NCBI GenBank assembly: GCA_035629935.1
Contig: DASQLQ010000126.1
Location: 1 to 25,025, forward strand
Length of the DNA: 25,025 nt
Direction of reading: 5' to 3'
Source: DASQLQ01 sp035629935
GTDB taxonomy: Bacteria; Actinomycetota; CADDZG01; WHSQ01
Positions 1-7,762 of the stretch are shown piece after piece; position 1 is the stretch's first letter; each line of letters opens with the position of its first letter. The position numbers were made by a program, and so were the translations under genes. The notes under the pieces were generated by a model, which did no database searches, was not told where the DNA came from, and saw nothing but the letters and a program-made list of their open reading frames with translations.

Positions 1-1275
1 CCTTCCACCCGTCGCCCCGGGATGGTGACCTTGCCCGATGTCGCTCCCACGGTGTTGAAGCATCTCGGCAAAGCACGGCCGGCATCGATGCTGGGTCGAG
101 GGATGTTCACTCGCCTCACGGGCAACCCCGACCGGATCTCAACGGCCATCGCACTCGATCAGGAGGCAGTGTTCATCGACGGGATCCGTGCACCGTTGTC
201 GACGGTGTTCGTGGTGGCCCAGGTTCTGCTCTACGCGCTCGTTGGGCTGCTCCTCGCGCGGCGAACGCGCAAGAGCGACAGCGCTCCCAGTCTGACGCTC
301 GATCGATGGTTGTCGCTGGGGGCCCTGGCCGTTATGGCGTTCCCCGTTTGCACCTACCTGGCGGGGTTCTTCGAACAGCACGCTCTCGGGCTGGTCTGGT
401 TCGTGTTCTTACTGGTAGCGGTCGACGCGGCGATCGTTGGGGCCGTTGCCTTGACCATCCGAAACTCGTTCGATCGATTGTTGGCGGTCGCGTTGATCAC
501 GTGCGGGGTTCTATGCGTTGACTTGATGACCGGCGCGAATCTGCAGTTGAACACCGTGTTCAGCTACTCGCCTCTGGTCGCGGGACGCTTCGCCGGCATC
601 GGAAACACGGCTTATTCGGTGCTCGCCGCAGCAGCGGTGATCGCCGGGACCCTGATCGTCCACCGGGGTGGGGGATCCAGGTACTCCCTCGGAGTGGCGG
701 CATCGCTCTTCATCCTCGTCGTGATCGTCGATGGAGCCCCCGACTTCGGCGCCGACGTCGGGGGCATCCTGGCTCTGGTCCCCGGGCTGGGGGCCACCTG
801 GCTCCTGCTGGCCGAGAAGCGCCCCAATGTGAAGACCGTCCTTCTGCTGTGTGTAGCGGTTCTGGCCGCCGTGGGCGTCTTCCTAGCAGTGGACCTGGCT
901 CAGCCCGAGGCCTCCCAAACCCATCTCGCGCGCCTCTTCGAAGATGCGCGGGCGCGCGGCTCCGACGTTTTCGTCGACATCGTGCAGCGAAAGATCGAGA
1001 CGAATCTCAGGGTTTTTAGAACGACCATCTGGACGTACCTCGTGCCGCCGGCCCTCGCGCTCATAGCGTTGCTGCTGCTGAGACCGCGCAATAGGTGGGA
1101 GAGGGTTGCCGAGCGTTACCCGCGACTCAGGGCAGGGTTGATCGGGGGACTGATCCTTGCCGTGTTCGGGTTCGCGGTTAACGACTCCGGGATCGTAGTG
1201 CCGGCGATGATGCTCGCGCTTCTAGTGCCGCTGGCCCTGTTCATGCATCTCTCTCTCGAGCACGAACAACCATGA
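1..1275 (+). CDS. Alkaline-phosphatase-like membrane protein, 5'-truncated
   Basis: The reading frame is open to the first base, so the gene starts upstream; 424 residues are visible. The first visible residues (STRRPGMVTLPDVAPTVL, then a G-R pair) resemble the end of the alkaline phosphatase/sulfatase-like fold, where a TRRPG-type strand precedes a conserved DxxPT helix. About 150 residues in, a long membrane domain begins, with roughly nine hydrophobic segments separated by short charged loops, ending in a short polar tail (SLEHEQP). The stop overlaps the next start as ATGA at 1272-1275, implying translational coupling to the MraY-like gene. The catalytic metal-binding part would lie outside the window, so the substrate cannot be judged. 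A role in envelope or lipid-linked glycan metabolism is inferred only from the neighbour. Confidence 0.6.
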   Translation, partial: PSTRRPGMVTLPDVAPTVLKHLGKARPASMLGRGMFTRLTGNPDRISTAIALDQEAVFIDGIRAPLSTVFVVAQVLLYALVGLLLARRTRKSDSAPSLTLDRWLSLGALAVMAFPVCTYLAGFFEQHALGLVWFVFLLVAVDAAIVGAVALTIRNSFDRLLAVALITCGVLCVDLMTGANLQLNTVFSYSPLVAGRFAGIGNTAYSVLAAAAVIAGTLIVHRGGGSRYSLGVAASLFILVVIVDGAPDFGADVGGILALVPGLGATWLLLAEKRPNVKTVLLLCVAVLAAVGVFLAVDLAQPEASQTHLARLFEDARARGSDVFVDIVQRKIETNLRVFRTTIWTYLVPPALALIALLLLRPRNRWERVAERYPRLRAGLIGGLILAVFGFAVNDSGIVVPAMMLALLVPLALFMHLSLEHEQP

Positions 1276-2105
1276 CCGGAGCCCAACTGGCAACTGTTCT
1301 CGCGTGTGCAGCGGGAGGAGCGTTCTTCGCGATCATTCTGGCGTCCGTAGCGTTCGCCCGCGTACCGTCTCGCTTGATCCGAACCAATGTCAACGGCGAA
1401 CAGGTGCCCGCGATCCTGGGCCTTCCGGTCGCCCTCGCAGGCGTGCTTCCGGCAACGGTGTCGTGGTTCCTGGCTCCCCGCGAGATCACCGTGGGCGTCA
1501 TCATCGTCGCTCTTGTTCTCGGCGCTGCGGGAGCCTGGGACGACCTAAGGGGGGCCGAGTTGCCGCGCGGTTTCAAGGGCCATCTCGAGGCGATCCGCAC
1601 GGGTCGTCTCACCGGAGGACTCGTCAAGCTGATCGCCGGCGGCCTCGTCGGTTTGATAGCCGGGTTCATCGTCAGCGGGACGGACGAGCTGCTCGAGGTT
1701 GTTCGCATCGGGGCATCCGTGGCGCTGATGGCGAACCTGATCAATCTCCTCGACCGGGCTCCAGGGCGAGCCGGCAAGGTGACATTGATAGTGGGGATCC
1801 CCTTGCTCGCTCTCGGCGCACCGGGCTGGGCGCTGCCCGCGGCGGGGTTGTTGGGAGCTGTGGTCGCCGTTCTCCCGATCGACCTCCGCGAACGAGGCAT
1901 GCTGGGCGATGCCGGCGCCAACCCGCTGGGCGGTGTGCTCGGTCTCGGGCTGGCCCTGTCTTTGTCTCCGGGGATCGGGTGGGGAGTCGTCGGGTTGCTG
2001 GCCGCCCTGAACGTGGCCTCCGAGAGGATCTCGTTCTCCCGCGTCATCGAACGGAGCTCGTGGCTCCACCGGCTCGACCTTGCGGGTCGCAAGGCTCCCG
2101 AATAG
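1272..2105 (+). CDS. MraY/WecA-like polyprenyl-phosphate glycosyl-1-phosphate transferase family protein
   Basis: This 277-residue polytopic membrane protein belongs to glycosyltransferase family 4. Members move a sugar-1-phosphate from a UDP-sugar to a polyprenyl phosphate at the cytoplasmic membrane face. Family landmarks are visible: the Asp pair in AWDDLRG (90-91), the N-x2-N-x2-D motif in NLINLLDRAPG (155-165, like NxxNxxDG of MraY) and a GDAG motif (212-215, like GDTGS). It is shorter than true MraY (about 320-360 residues), and neighbours are not mur genes, so it is probably not the essential peptidoglycan enzyme. It overlaps the upstream membrane gene by 4 bases. Donor sugar and acceptor cannot be read from the sequence. 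The DRAPG replacement of the usual DG(L/x)DG makes altered or lost activity possible. Confidence 0.75.
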   Translation: MTGAQLATVLACAAGGAFFAIILASVAFARVPSRLIRTNVNGEQVPAILGLPVALAGVLPATVSWFLAPREITVGVIIVALVLGAAGAWDDLRGAELPRGFKGHLEAIRTGRLTGGLVKLIAGGLVGLIAGFIVSGTDELLEVVRIGASVALMANLINLLDRAPGRAGKVTLIVGIPLLALGAPGWALPAAGLLGAVVAVLPIDLRERGMLGDAGANPLGGVLGLGLALSLSPGIGWGVVGLLAALNVASERISFSRVIERSSWLHRLDLAGRKAPE

Positions 2106-2156
2106 CGAAACTTGCATTCGAAGGCGAGGCAAATGATCGAGGAAATGATGCCCGCG

Positions 2157-2165
2157 TGCTAGCGT
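2157..2165 (+). promoter_or_regulatory. Possible extended -10 element for pyrG
   Basis: TGCTAGCGT reads as an extended -10 (TG-N-TAGCGT, matching TAnnnT) in the gap before pyrG. No convincing -35 lies 16-18 bases upstream. It would give a leader of about 140 bases. Confidence 0.3.
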
Positions 2166-2254
2166 GAGGAGACTTCCCCCGGCACCGCCGTTCGACCGCT
2201 TCTTGTCGATCCAGATGGCGTTCATAGCGGGGTTTCTCGGGGGGCGTCACCGGT

Positions 2255-2285
2255 TCTGGCCGGTGGTCGCCGACCATCGGCCGGA
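2255..2285 (+). promoter_or_regulatory. Strong hairpin in the pyrG leader
   Basis: An 11-bp stem (2258-2268 with 2272-2282, one G.U pair, three-base GCC loop) extends outward by three further pairs, including a U.G, to 2255-2285. It ends about 10 bases before the AGGATGGAGGG ribosome-binding sequence (2299-2309) and has no T-tract, so it is not an intrinsic terminator. It could influence leader transcription or access to the ribosome site. No GGGC-type initiation signal of the Bacillus pyrG attenuator is visible. Confidence 0.5.
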
Positions 2286-2309
2286 CAGACCTACCAACAG
2301 GATGGAGGG

Positions 2310-3956
2310 ATGGTGGCGAAGCACATCTTCGTGACGGGTGGAGTGGTTTCCAGCCTCGGTAAGGGCCTTACGGCAGCCTCACTCGGTCGTCTGCTCAAAG
2401 CTCGAGGGTTGCGCGTGACGATGCAGAAGCTCGATCCGTATATCAACGTCGACCCAGGCACGATGAACCCCTTCCAACACGGAGAGGTATTCGTGACCGA
2501 AGACGGCGGCGAGACCGATCTGGATCTCGGTCACTATGAGCGCTACATCGACGAGAATCTTCGCAAGGCCTCCAACGTCACGACGGGCGCCATCTACCAG
2601 AGCGTGATTGCCAAAGAACGCCGCGGCGACTTCCTCGGCGACACCGTCCAGGTCATCCCTCACATCACGAACGCCATCAAGGAGCGGATCCTCGCCCTGG
2701 CGGAAGATTCGGGCGCCGACGTCCTCATCACCGAGATCGGTGGAACCGTCGGTGACATCGAATCCCTGCCGTTCCTCGAAGCGATCCGCCAGCTGAAGAC
2801 CGAGCTCGGCCGCGACGACACTTGCTACGTGCACGTCACGCTGGTCCCCTACATGGCGCCGGCGGAGGAACTCAAGACGAAACCGACGCAGCACTCCGTG
2901 CGGGAGCTGAGGAGCATCGGTATCCAGCCGGACGTGATCGTGTGCCGGTCCGACCGGTCGATCTCTCCGGGCCTGAAGCGGAAGATCTCGCTCCTCTGCG
3001 ACGTAAGGATGGACGCGATCGTGTCGGCCGTCGACTCCAACAACATCTACGAGATCCCTCTCGTTCTGCACAGCGAGAATCTCGACGGTTACGTGGTCGA
3101 TCACCTTCACATGGAGACGGTCGAGCCGGACCTGACCGAATGGACCTCACTCGTGAGGCGCATCGAGCAATCCACGAAAGACGTCCGCATAGCGGTAGTC
3201 GGGAAGTATGTGACTCTCCCGGACGCATACCTGTCCGTCGTCGAGAGTCTCAAGCATGCGGGCTTCGCCAATGGGGGCCGCGTCGACATCAAATGGATCG
3301 CTGCAGACGACCTCGAGACCGCCGATCTGGACTCGGCGCTGGGTGACGTGGACGGGATCCTCGTCCCCGGTGGATTCGGAGTCAGGGGGATCGAGGGCAA
3401 GGTTCAAGCTGTCAGATTCGCTCGCGAACGGAACATTCCGTTCCTGGGGATCTGCCTCGGCCTGCAGTGTGCGGTCATCGATTTCGCGAGAGCCGTGGCG
3501 GGCCTCGAGGATGCGAACTCGTCGGAGTTCGACTCGTCCACTCCCTACCCGGTCGTCGACATCCTGGCAGGCCAAGACCTGGACAAGATGGGCGGCACGA
3601 TGCGTCTCGGTGCCTATCCATGCAAGTTGCTCCCCGGATCGAAGGCCGCTGAAGCTTATGGATGCGAGTTGGTCTACGAACGCCACCGTCACCGCTACGA
3701 AGTCAACCCGCGCCTGCGCCGGAAGCTGACCGAAGCCGGGCTGGTCTGCTCGGGTGAGTCGCCGGACGGCACCCTCGTCGAGATCGTGGAGCTTGCCGAT
3801 CACCCGTGGTTCGTCGCCGGTCAGTTCCACCCGGAGTTCAAGAGCCGTCCGGACCGCCCACACCCATTGTTCAGAGAGTTCGTGCATGCGGCCCTGGATC
3901 ACGCGGGCGAGGACGTTTCTGTGGTGAAGCTGGACGAGACGAGCCGCCAGACCTAA
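2310..3956 (+). CDS. pyrG: CTP synthase
   Basis: CTP synthase makes CTP from UTP, ATP and glutamine-derived ammonia in the cytosol, the last step of pyrimidine nucleotide synthesis. At 548 residues it has the normal length. The N-terminal synthase domain opens with KHIFVTGGVVSSLGKGL and carries LDPYINVDPGTMNPFQHGEV. The C-terminal class I glutamine amidotransferase domain has the nucleophile Cys382 in GICLGLQ and the His507/Glu509 pair in QFHPEF. The ATG at 2310 follows AGGATGGAGGG closely. A hairpin sits just upstream in the leader. In Actinomycetota pyrG commonly precedes xerD and parA, as here, although ald is inserted between. No abnormality is seen. Confidence 0.98.
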   Translation: MVAKHIFVTGGVVSSLGKGLTAASLGRLLKARGLRVTMQKLDPYINVDPGTMNPFQHGEVFVTEDGGETDLDLGHYERYIDENLRKASNVTTGAIYQSVIAKERRGDFLGDTVQVIPHITNAIKERILALAEDSGADVLITEIGGTVGDIESLPFLEAIRQLKTELGRDDTCYVHVTLVPYMAPAEELKTKPTQHSVRELRSIGIQPDVIVCRSDRSISPGLKRKISLLCDVRMDAIVSAVDSNNIYEIPLVLHSENLDGYVVDHLHMETVEPDLTEWTSLVRRIEQSTKDVRIAVVGKYVTLPDAYLSVVESLKHAGFANGGRVDIKWIAADDLETADLDSALGDVDGILVPGGFGVRGIEGKVQAVRFARERNIPFLGICLGLQCAVIDFARAVAGLEDANSSEFDSSTPYPVVDILAGQDLDKMGGTMRLGAYPCKLLPGSKAAEAYGCELVYERHRHRYEVNPRLRRKLTEAGLVCSGESPDGTLVEIVELADHPWFVAGQFHPEFKSRPDRPHPLFREFVHAALDHAGEDVSVVKLDETSRQT

Positions 3957-3966
3957 TCGTTATGGT
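3931..3966 (+). promoter_or_regulatory. Possible promoter for ald, short or no leader
   Basis: TGGACG (3931-3936), 17 bases, TAATCG (3954-3959), with an alternative -10 TATGGT at 3961-3966 only six bases before the ATG at 3973. Either gives a transcript beginning at or within a few bases of the start codon. The -35 overlaps the end of pyrG. Confidence 0.35.
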
Positions 3967-3972
3967 GGGCCG

Positions 3973-5082
3973 ATGAAAGTCGGCGTCCCACGCGAGCTCA
4001 AGGACAACGAGTACCGGGTCGCGATCACCCCTGCGGGCGTGCGCGAGCTGGTGGTCGGTGATCACACCGTCCTGATCGAGAGGGATGCCGGTATCGGCTC
4101 CAGCATCCTCAACGAGGAGTTCGAGAAGGCCGGGGCCCAGATCGTGCCCGATGCAGACACCGTGTTCGCGGAATCCGACATGGTCCTGAAGGTCAAGGAA
4201 CCGATCGAAGAGGAGTTCCACCGGCTACGCGAGGGACTCATCCTGTTCACCTATCTGCACCTTGCCGCGAGTGAGCCCGTTACGCGGGCGCTGATTGACG
4301 GCGGCACCACCGGGATCGCGTATGAGACCGTCGAGCTCGACGACCATTCGCTTCCACTGCTGGCCCCGATGAGTGAGGTCGCCGGCCGGATGGCCCCGCA
4401 AGCGGGAGCCAAGCTGCTCGAACGGGAGCATGGGGGCAGGGGAGTGCTACTGGGAGGCGTCTCGGGGGTCCGGCCGGGGAAGGTGGTCGTCATCGGGGCC
4501 GGGATGTCGGGGGCGAACGCGGCTTGGATCGCTCAGGGGATGGAGGCCGAGGTCATCATCCTCGACAAGAACATCAACAAGTTGCGTGAGGTCGACCGCA
4601 TCCACCAGGGAAAGATCCTCACCCTTGCGTCCAACCGGCTCGTGGTCGAGGAAACAGTGGTGGAGGCCGATCTGGTGATCGGAGCGGTTCTGGTTCCGGG
4701 TGCGGTGGCTCCGAAGATCGTGACCGAGGAGGTCATCAAGGCGATGCGGCCGGGTTCGGTCGCCGTGGACATCTCGATCGACCAGGGTGGGTGCTTCGAG
4801 ACATCCCGCATGACCACTCATTCGGATCCCACCTACGTGGTCCACGATGTCGTGCACTACTGCGTCGGCAACATGCCCGGTGCCGTGCCGCATACATCGA
4901 CCTACGCACTTACGAATGCAACGTTGCCCTACGTGGTCGCCCTTGCAGACCGCGGTTTGGATGCCGTCCGGGTCGACCCGGCTCTGGCCAAGGGTGTGAA
5001 CACATTCAAGGGGGCCGTGGTCTACGAACCCGTCGCGCAAGCTCACGGCATGGAGTACACGGCCCTCGACGACCTTCTCTGA
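3973..5082 (+). CDS. ald: Alanine dehydrogenase
   Basis: This enzyme interconverts L-alanine and pyruvate plus ammonia with NAD(H). The 369-residue length is typical. It opens with MKVGVPRELKDNEYRVAITP, the family signature. Substrate-binding Lys75 (in KVKEP) and catalytic His96 (in TYLHLAA) fall at the same numbers as in Mycobacterium tuberculosis Ald. The NAD-binding glycine motif is VVIGAGMSGANAA, followed by an acidic residue at the end of the second strand (IILDKN). It sits 16 bases after pyrG and 6 before xerD, so it may be partly read with pyrG, but a possible promoter lies directly in front. The ribosome site (GGTGGG) is poor and close, consistent with leaderless expression. Its place in this cluster is not part of the mycobacterial order. 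Confidence 0.95.
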   Translation: MKVGVPRELKDNEYRVAITPAGVRELVVGDHTVLIERDAGIGSSILNEEFEKAGAQIVPDADTVFAESDMVLKVKEPIEEEFHRLREGLILFTYLHLAASEPVTRALIDGGTTGIAYETVELDDHSLPLLAPMSEVAGRMAPQAGAKLLEREHGGRGVLLGGVSGVRPGKVVVIGAGMSGANAAWIAQGMEAEVIILDKNINKLREVDRIHQGKILTLASNRLVVEETVVEADLVIGAVLVPGAVAPKIVTEEVIKAMRPGSVAVDISIDQGGCFETSRMTTHSDPTYVVHDVVHYCVGNMPGAVPHTSTYALTNATLPYVVALADRGLDAVRVDPALAKGVNTFKGAVVYEPVAQAHGMEYTALDDLL

Positions 5083-5088
5083 CGCCCC

Positions 5089-6024
5089 GTGGCCGTCACC
5101 AGGCTCGATCGCTGGACCGACGAGTTCCTCTCCTACGTTCGATTCGAGCGGGGACTTGCGCACAACACCGTCGAGGCCTATCGCCGCGACCTGGAGAGCT
5201 GGGGCCGGTACAGCAAGCTAAAGCGCCTGTCGATCGAAGAGGTCGCAAGCAGGGACATCACCGACTACCTCCAGCGTCTCCGGGATGGACGCGATCCCGC
5301 TCTCGCTCCCTATAGCCCTTCCTCGGTGGCGCGGATGCTCGTTGCCTTGCGGAGTTTCTTCAAGTTCCTGGTTCGCGAAGGGCATCTCGAGACGGATCCC
5401 ACCGCGAAGATCGAGTCGCCGAAGAAGCCCAAGTCGTTGCCCAAAGCGATCCTGCTGGAAGAGGTCGAGGAGCTGATCGAATTGCCTTCGGCCGACATCC
5501 TGGGCCGGCGCGACCGGGCCATCCTCGAGACCCTGTACGGAGCGGGCCTGCGCATCTCCGAGCTAGTGGGGCTAGACGTGGACGATGTGGATCTGGACGG
5601 TGGAACGATCTTGGTGCGCTCCGGGAAGGGCAGCAAGGCAAGGAAGGTGCCGGTCGGCCGCAAGGCGCGAGCAGCACTCAAGGGTTACGTGACCTCTTCA
5701 CGCCCGAGCCTGATGACCCACGCGAAGAGCGCCCAGACCAAGGGGGCTTTGTTCCTGAACGCACGGGGGACCAGGCTCAGCCGGCAGGGATGCTGGAAGC
5801 TGATCAAGAAGTACGCGGCCCAGGCAGGCCTCGAGGCCCGGGTCTCCCCGCACACTCTGAGGCACTCGTTCGCCACCCACATGCTGGACGCAGGGGCCGA
5901 TATCCGGGTGGTCCAGGAACTTCTGGGACATGCGAGCCTGTCGACCACACAGGTGTATACGCTAGTGAGCGATCGCCGGCTTCGGGAGGTCTATTACTCC
6001 GCCCACCCGAGGGCACGCCGGTAA
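5089..6024 (+). CDS. xerD: Tyrosine recombinase XerD
   Basis: XerD, with XerC, resolves chromosome dimers at dif during division. The 311-residue protein has an N-terminal SAM-like core-binding domain (about 1-105) and a C-terminal catalytic domain. All catalytic residues are visible: Arg155 (GLRISE), Lys180 (SGKGSK), His255 and Arg258 (HTLRH), His281 (LGHAS) and nucleophile Tyr290 (TTQVYT). The GTG start at 5089, six bases after the ald stop, has no clear Shine-Dalgarno sequence and probably depends on coupling to ald translation. A slightly later start cannot be excluded. xerD near pyrG and parA matches the actinobacterial order and supports XerD over a phage integrase. No dif-like site was recognised here. 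Confidence 0.93.
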   Translation: MAVTRLDRWTDEFLSYVRFERGLAHNTVEAYRRDLESWGRYSKLKRLSIEEVASRDITDYLQRLRDGRDPALAPYSPSSVARMLVALRSFFKFLVREGHLETDPTAKIESPKKPKSLPKAILLEEVEELIELPSADILGRRDRAILETLYGAGLRISELVGLDVDDVDLDGGTILVRSGKGSKARKVPVGRKARAALKGYVTSSRPSLMTHAKSAQTKGALFLNARGTRLSRQGCWKLIKKYAAQAGLEARVSPHTLRHSFATHMLDAGADIRVVQELLGHASLSTTQVYTLVSDRRLREVYYSAHPRARR

Positions 6025-6056
6025 CAACGGCCGCTTCCGCGGCTTGGGGGTCAAAA

Positions 6057-6404
6057 GTGGAGCAGGACAGACTTGCAGGCATACGCGTTGCTCTAGAGGA
6101 GGAGCTCTCTTCCCTCGAGCGGCAACTGACCGATCTGGGCGCCAGCCCGGATACGGCCGAGGTCGAGGTATCGGTCGACGAGGGGTTCGCCGACTCTGCC
6201 CAGGCCACGGCGGAGCGGTCCCAACAGCTCTCGATGCTCGAGCAGCAACAGGCCGTGCACTCGGAGGTGAAAGCCGCTCTGAAGCGTCTGGAAGACGGGA
6301 CCTTCGGGAAGTGCGAGAACTGCGGTCAACAGATCCCGATCGAACGTCTGGAGGCCCTTCCGGCCGCCAGGCTGTGCCTCAGCTGCAAACAAGCCAGCGA
6401 ATAA
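6057..6404 (+). CDS. TraR/DksA-type zinc-finger protein
   Basis: The protein has 115 residues. Its N-terminal two thirds is rich in Glu, Gln and Leu and probably forms a coiled coil (about 5-80). The C-terminus is a DksA/TraR zinc finger, with Cys86, Cys89, Cys107 and Cys110 in the C-x2-C-x17-C-x2-C arrangement. Family members often bind RNA polymerase through the secondary channel, but the tip residues needed for ppGpp-type function cannot be assessed by eye, so a transcription role is inferred. I chose the GTG at 6057 because GGGGG (6046-6050) lies six bases upstream; the frame extends further back only as a shadow of xerD. It sits between xerD and the parA promoter. Confidence 0.85.
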   Translation: MEQDRLAGIRVALEEELSSLERQLTDLGASPDTAEVEVSVDEGFADSAQATAERSQQLSMLEQQQAVHSEVKAALKRLEDGTFGKCENCGQQIPIERLEALPAARLCLSCKQASE

Positions 6405-6427
6405 CCAACCGCCTCTGCGCTTCGCAC

Positions 6428-6457
6428 TTGTGGCGCGTCCCCGTATCGGTGTACATT
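6428..6457 (+). promoter_or_regulatory. Candidate parA promoter
   Basis: TTGTGG (6428-6433), 18 bases, TACATT (6452-6457), predicting a transcript start near 6464. The first 8-bp repeat array begins at 6468, at about +4, the position expected of a repressor operator. The string ACTTGTGGCGC over the -35 occurs again at 8232-8242. Confidence 0.5.
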
Positions 6458-6467
6458 CCGTCGGCCA

Positions 6468-6491
6468 CAAGGAGATTTGTCGACAAGTCTC
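6468..6491. repeat. 8-bp-unit array 1 (parA leader)
   Basis: Three unspaced 8-bp units, CAAGGAGA then TTTGTCGA then CAAGTCTC. The centre forms a 20-bp near-perfect palindrome (6472-6491, one mismatched pair) around TTGTCGACAA. It lies between the parA promoter and the parA start. Confidence 0.75.
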
Positions 6492-6515
6492 TTTTCGCGA
6501 CTGCCGGGAGGACGG

Positions 6516-7394
6516 ATGGACCAAACCATCACCTATGCGGGAGCGGCCACCGAGCTCGATACGGGGGGACCGGGAACGGGCCTTACCGATGGGAATGGTG
6601 ACCGTAGTGCCAGGATCATCGCCCTCGCTAACCAGAAGGGGGGCGTGGGCAAGACCACCACGGCGATCAGCCTGGCGGCTGCCCTTGCCGAGATGGACCA
6701 CCGGGTTCTGCTGGTCGACTTCGATCCTCAGGGGGGCTGCGCCCTCGGTCTGGGGATAGAGCCGGCTCAGCTCGAGCTCTCGGTCTACAACGCGTTGCTC
6801 GATCGGGACTGCGAGGCGGAGGAGGTCATCCTCGAAACGAACGTTCCCAACCTCCACCTGCTCCCCTCGAACATCGATCTAGCCGCGGCCGAGATCATGC
6901 TCGTCCAGGAAGTAGCACGGGAGCAAAGTCTGATGAGGGTTCTGACACCCCTAAGGCTCAACTACGACTTTATCCTTATCGATTGCCCACCGTCGCTCGG
7001 TCTGCTGACGATCAATGCTCTGACGGCGGCCGATTCGGTGCTCGTTCCGCTGGAGTGCGAGTACTACGCCCTCCGGGGGATGGCACTGCTGATGGACTCG
7101 ATCGAGCGGATCAAGGAAAGGCTCAACCCGAGCCTCGAGATGGACGGCATCCTGGCCACGATGTTCGATCCCCGGACCCTCCACGCCAAGGAGGTCCTGG
7201 CCCGGGTTGAGGATGCATTTGGATCCAAGGTGTTCCAGACCGTTATCCGCAAGACCGTTCGTTTCGCAGAGGCGCCGGTAGCAGGGGAGACCATCCTGAC
7301 CTACGCCCCTAACTCCACGGGGGCACACGCCTACCGTGAACTCGCCCAGGAGGTGATCAGCCGTGTCGCGTCGCGCCAGTCTGCCAGGAGCTGA
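6516..7394 (+). CDS. parA: ParA/Soj-family chromosome-partition ATPase
   Basis: The protein has 292 residues from the ATG at 6516. A deviant Walker A box KGGVGKTT lies at 41-48, followed by LLVDFDPQGG (Walker A') and LIDCPPSLG (Walker B), all characteristic of ParA/MinD ATPases that form ATP-dependent dimers on DNA. A TTG at 6477 in frame lies inside the repeat array and would add 13 residues, but GGGAGG (6506-6511) directly before 6516 favours the later start. The orthologous position in mycobacteria and streptomycetes holds an orphan ParA-like gene near scpAB, distinct from the parAB locus near oriC. No parB follows; instead a small RHH-like gene overlaps its end by 32 bases. Likely role is in chromosome organisation or segregation alongside ScpAB, by inference. 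Confidence 0.92.
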   Translation: MDQTITYAGAATELDTGGPGTGLTDGNGDRSARIIALANQKGGVGKTTTAISLAAALAEMDHRVLLVDFDPQGGCALGLGIEPAQLELSVYNALLDRDCEAEEVILETNVPNLHLLPSNIDLAAAEIMLVQEVAREQSLMRVLTPLRLNYDFILIDCPPSLGLLTINALTAADSVLVPLECEYYALRGMALLMDSIERIKERLNPSLEMDGILATMFDPRTLHAKEVLARVEDAFGSKVFQTVIRKTVRFAEAPVAGETILTYAPNSTGAHAYRELAQEVISRVASRQSARS

Positions 7395-7740
7395 AGAGCT
7401 CTTCCGCCGTACCAGCACCCCGGAACGCTCGCGTGAGCGCTCCGAGAAATCCACTAGTCGACAAGTCGCTAAGTCGACAAAGCTCCAGGTTGCCCAGCCG
7501 GAAGCGCCTGTAAAGGGACAGGCTCCGGATCGCAAGGCACCTAAGCACGACGAGAAGGTCACGTTCTATTGCACGGCGGAAGACCTCATGGAGCTCGAGA
7601 AGGCCCGCCTCACCCTGCGGGCCGAGCATGGGGTAGCGGCCGATAGGGGACGGATAGTCCGGGCCGCCCTGGCATACGTGCTGGAGGACTTCTCCGCTCG
7701 CGGGGATGACTCGATCCTGTTGCGTCACCTGTCCGACTAA
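7363..7740 (+). CDS. Small basic ParA-associated protein with a probable ribbon-helix-helix domain
   Basis: The 125-residue protein begins MSRRASLPGAEELFRR, has a charged flexible middle, and ends in a folded-looking domain: strand KVTFYC (65-70), helix about 72-86 and helix about 95-110 (RGRIVRAALAYVLEDF). That strand-helix-helix layout, with the strand entering DNA, is typical of MetJ/Arc-type RHH proteins such as ParG and omega. From memory, similar proteins follow ParA-like genes in streptomycetes; their function is not established to my knowledge. The GTG at 7363 has AGGAGG (7348-7353) upstream and overlaps parA by 32 bases. Residues 29-44 are a two-copy 8-residue repeat, KSTSRQVA then KSTKLQVA, encoded by repeat array 2. 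The RHH assignment is by pattern only. Confidence 0.8.
   Translation: MSRRASLPGAEELFRRTSTPERSRERSEKSTSRQVAKSTKLQVAQPEAPVKGQAPDRKAPKHDEKVTFYCTAEDLMELEKARLTLRAEHGVAADRGRIVRAALAYVLEDFSARGDDSILLRHLSD
7446..7485. repeat. 8-bp-unit array 2 (inside the RHH-like gene)
   Basis: Five unspaced units, including CTAGTCGA and TAAGTCGA, lie within the coding sequence. As 24 bases equal three units and eight codons, the array appears in the protein as an 8-residue repeat in the linker before the RHH-like domain. Confidence 0.75.
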
Positions 7741-7762
7741 CGGCTCCGACTCGAGCACCCAC

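Noticed and set aside
1241..2225. Long minus-strand frames opposite the MraY-like gene
   Set aside because: Composition is rich in Arg, Pro, Ser and Ala, as expected of a GC-rich shadow; the plus-strand protein has family motifs.
2215..2309. Possible leader peptide before pyrG starting ATGGCGTTC
   Set aside because: No ribosome site, and the frame continues into pyrG out of phase without a nearby stop.
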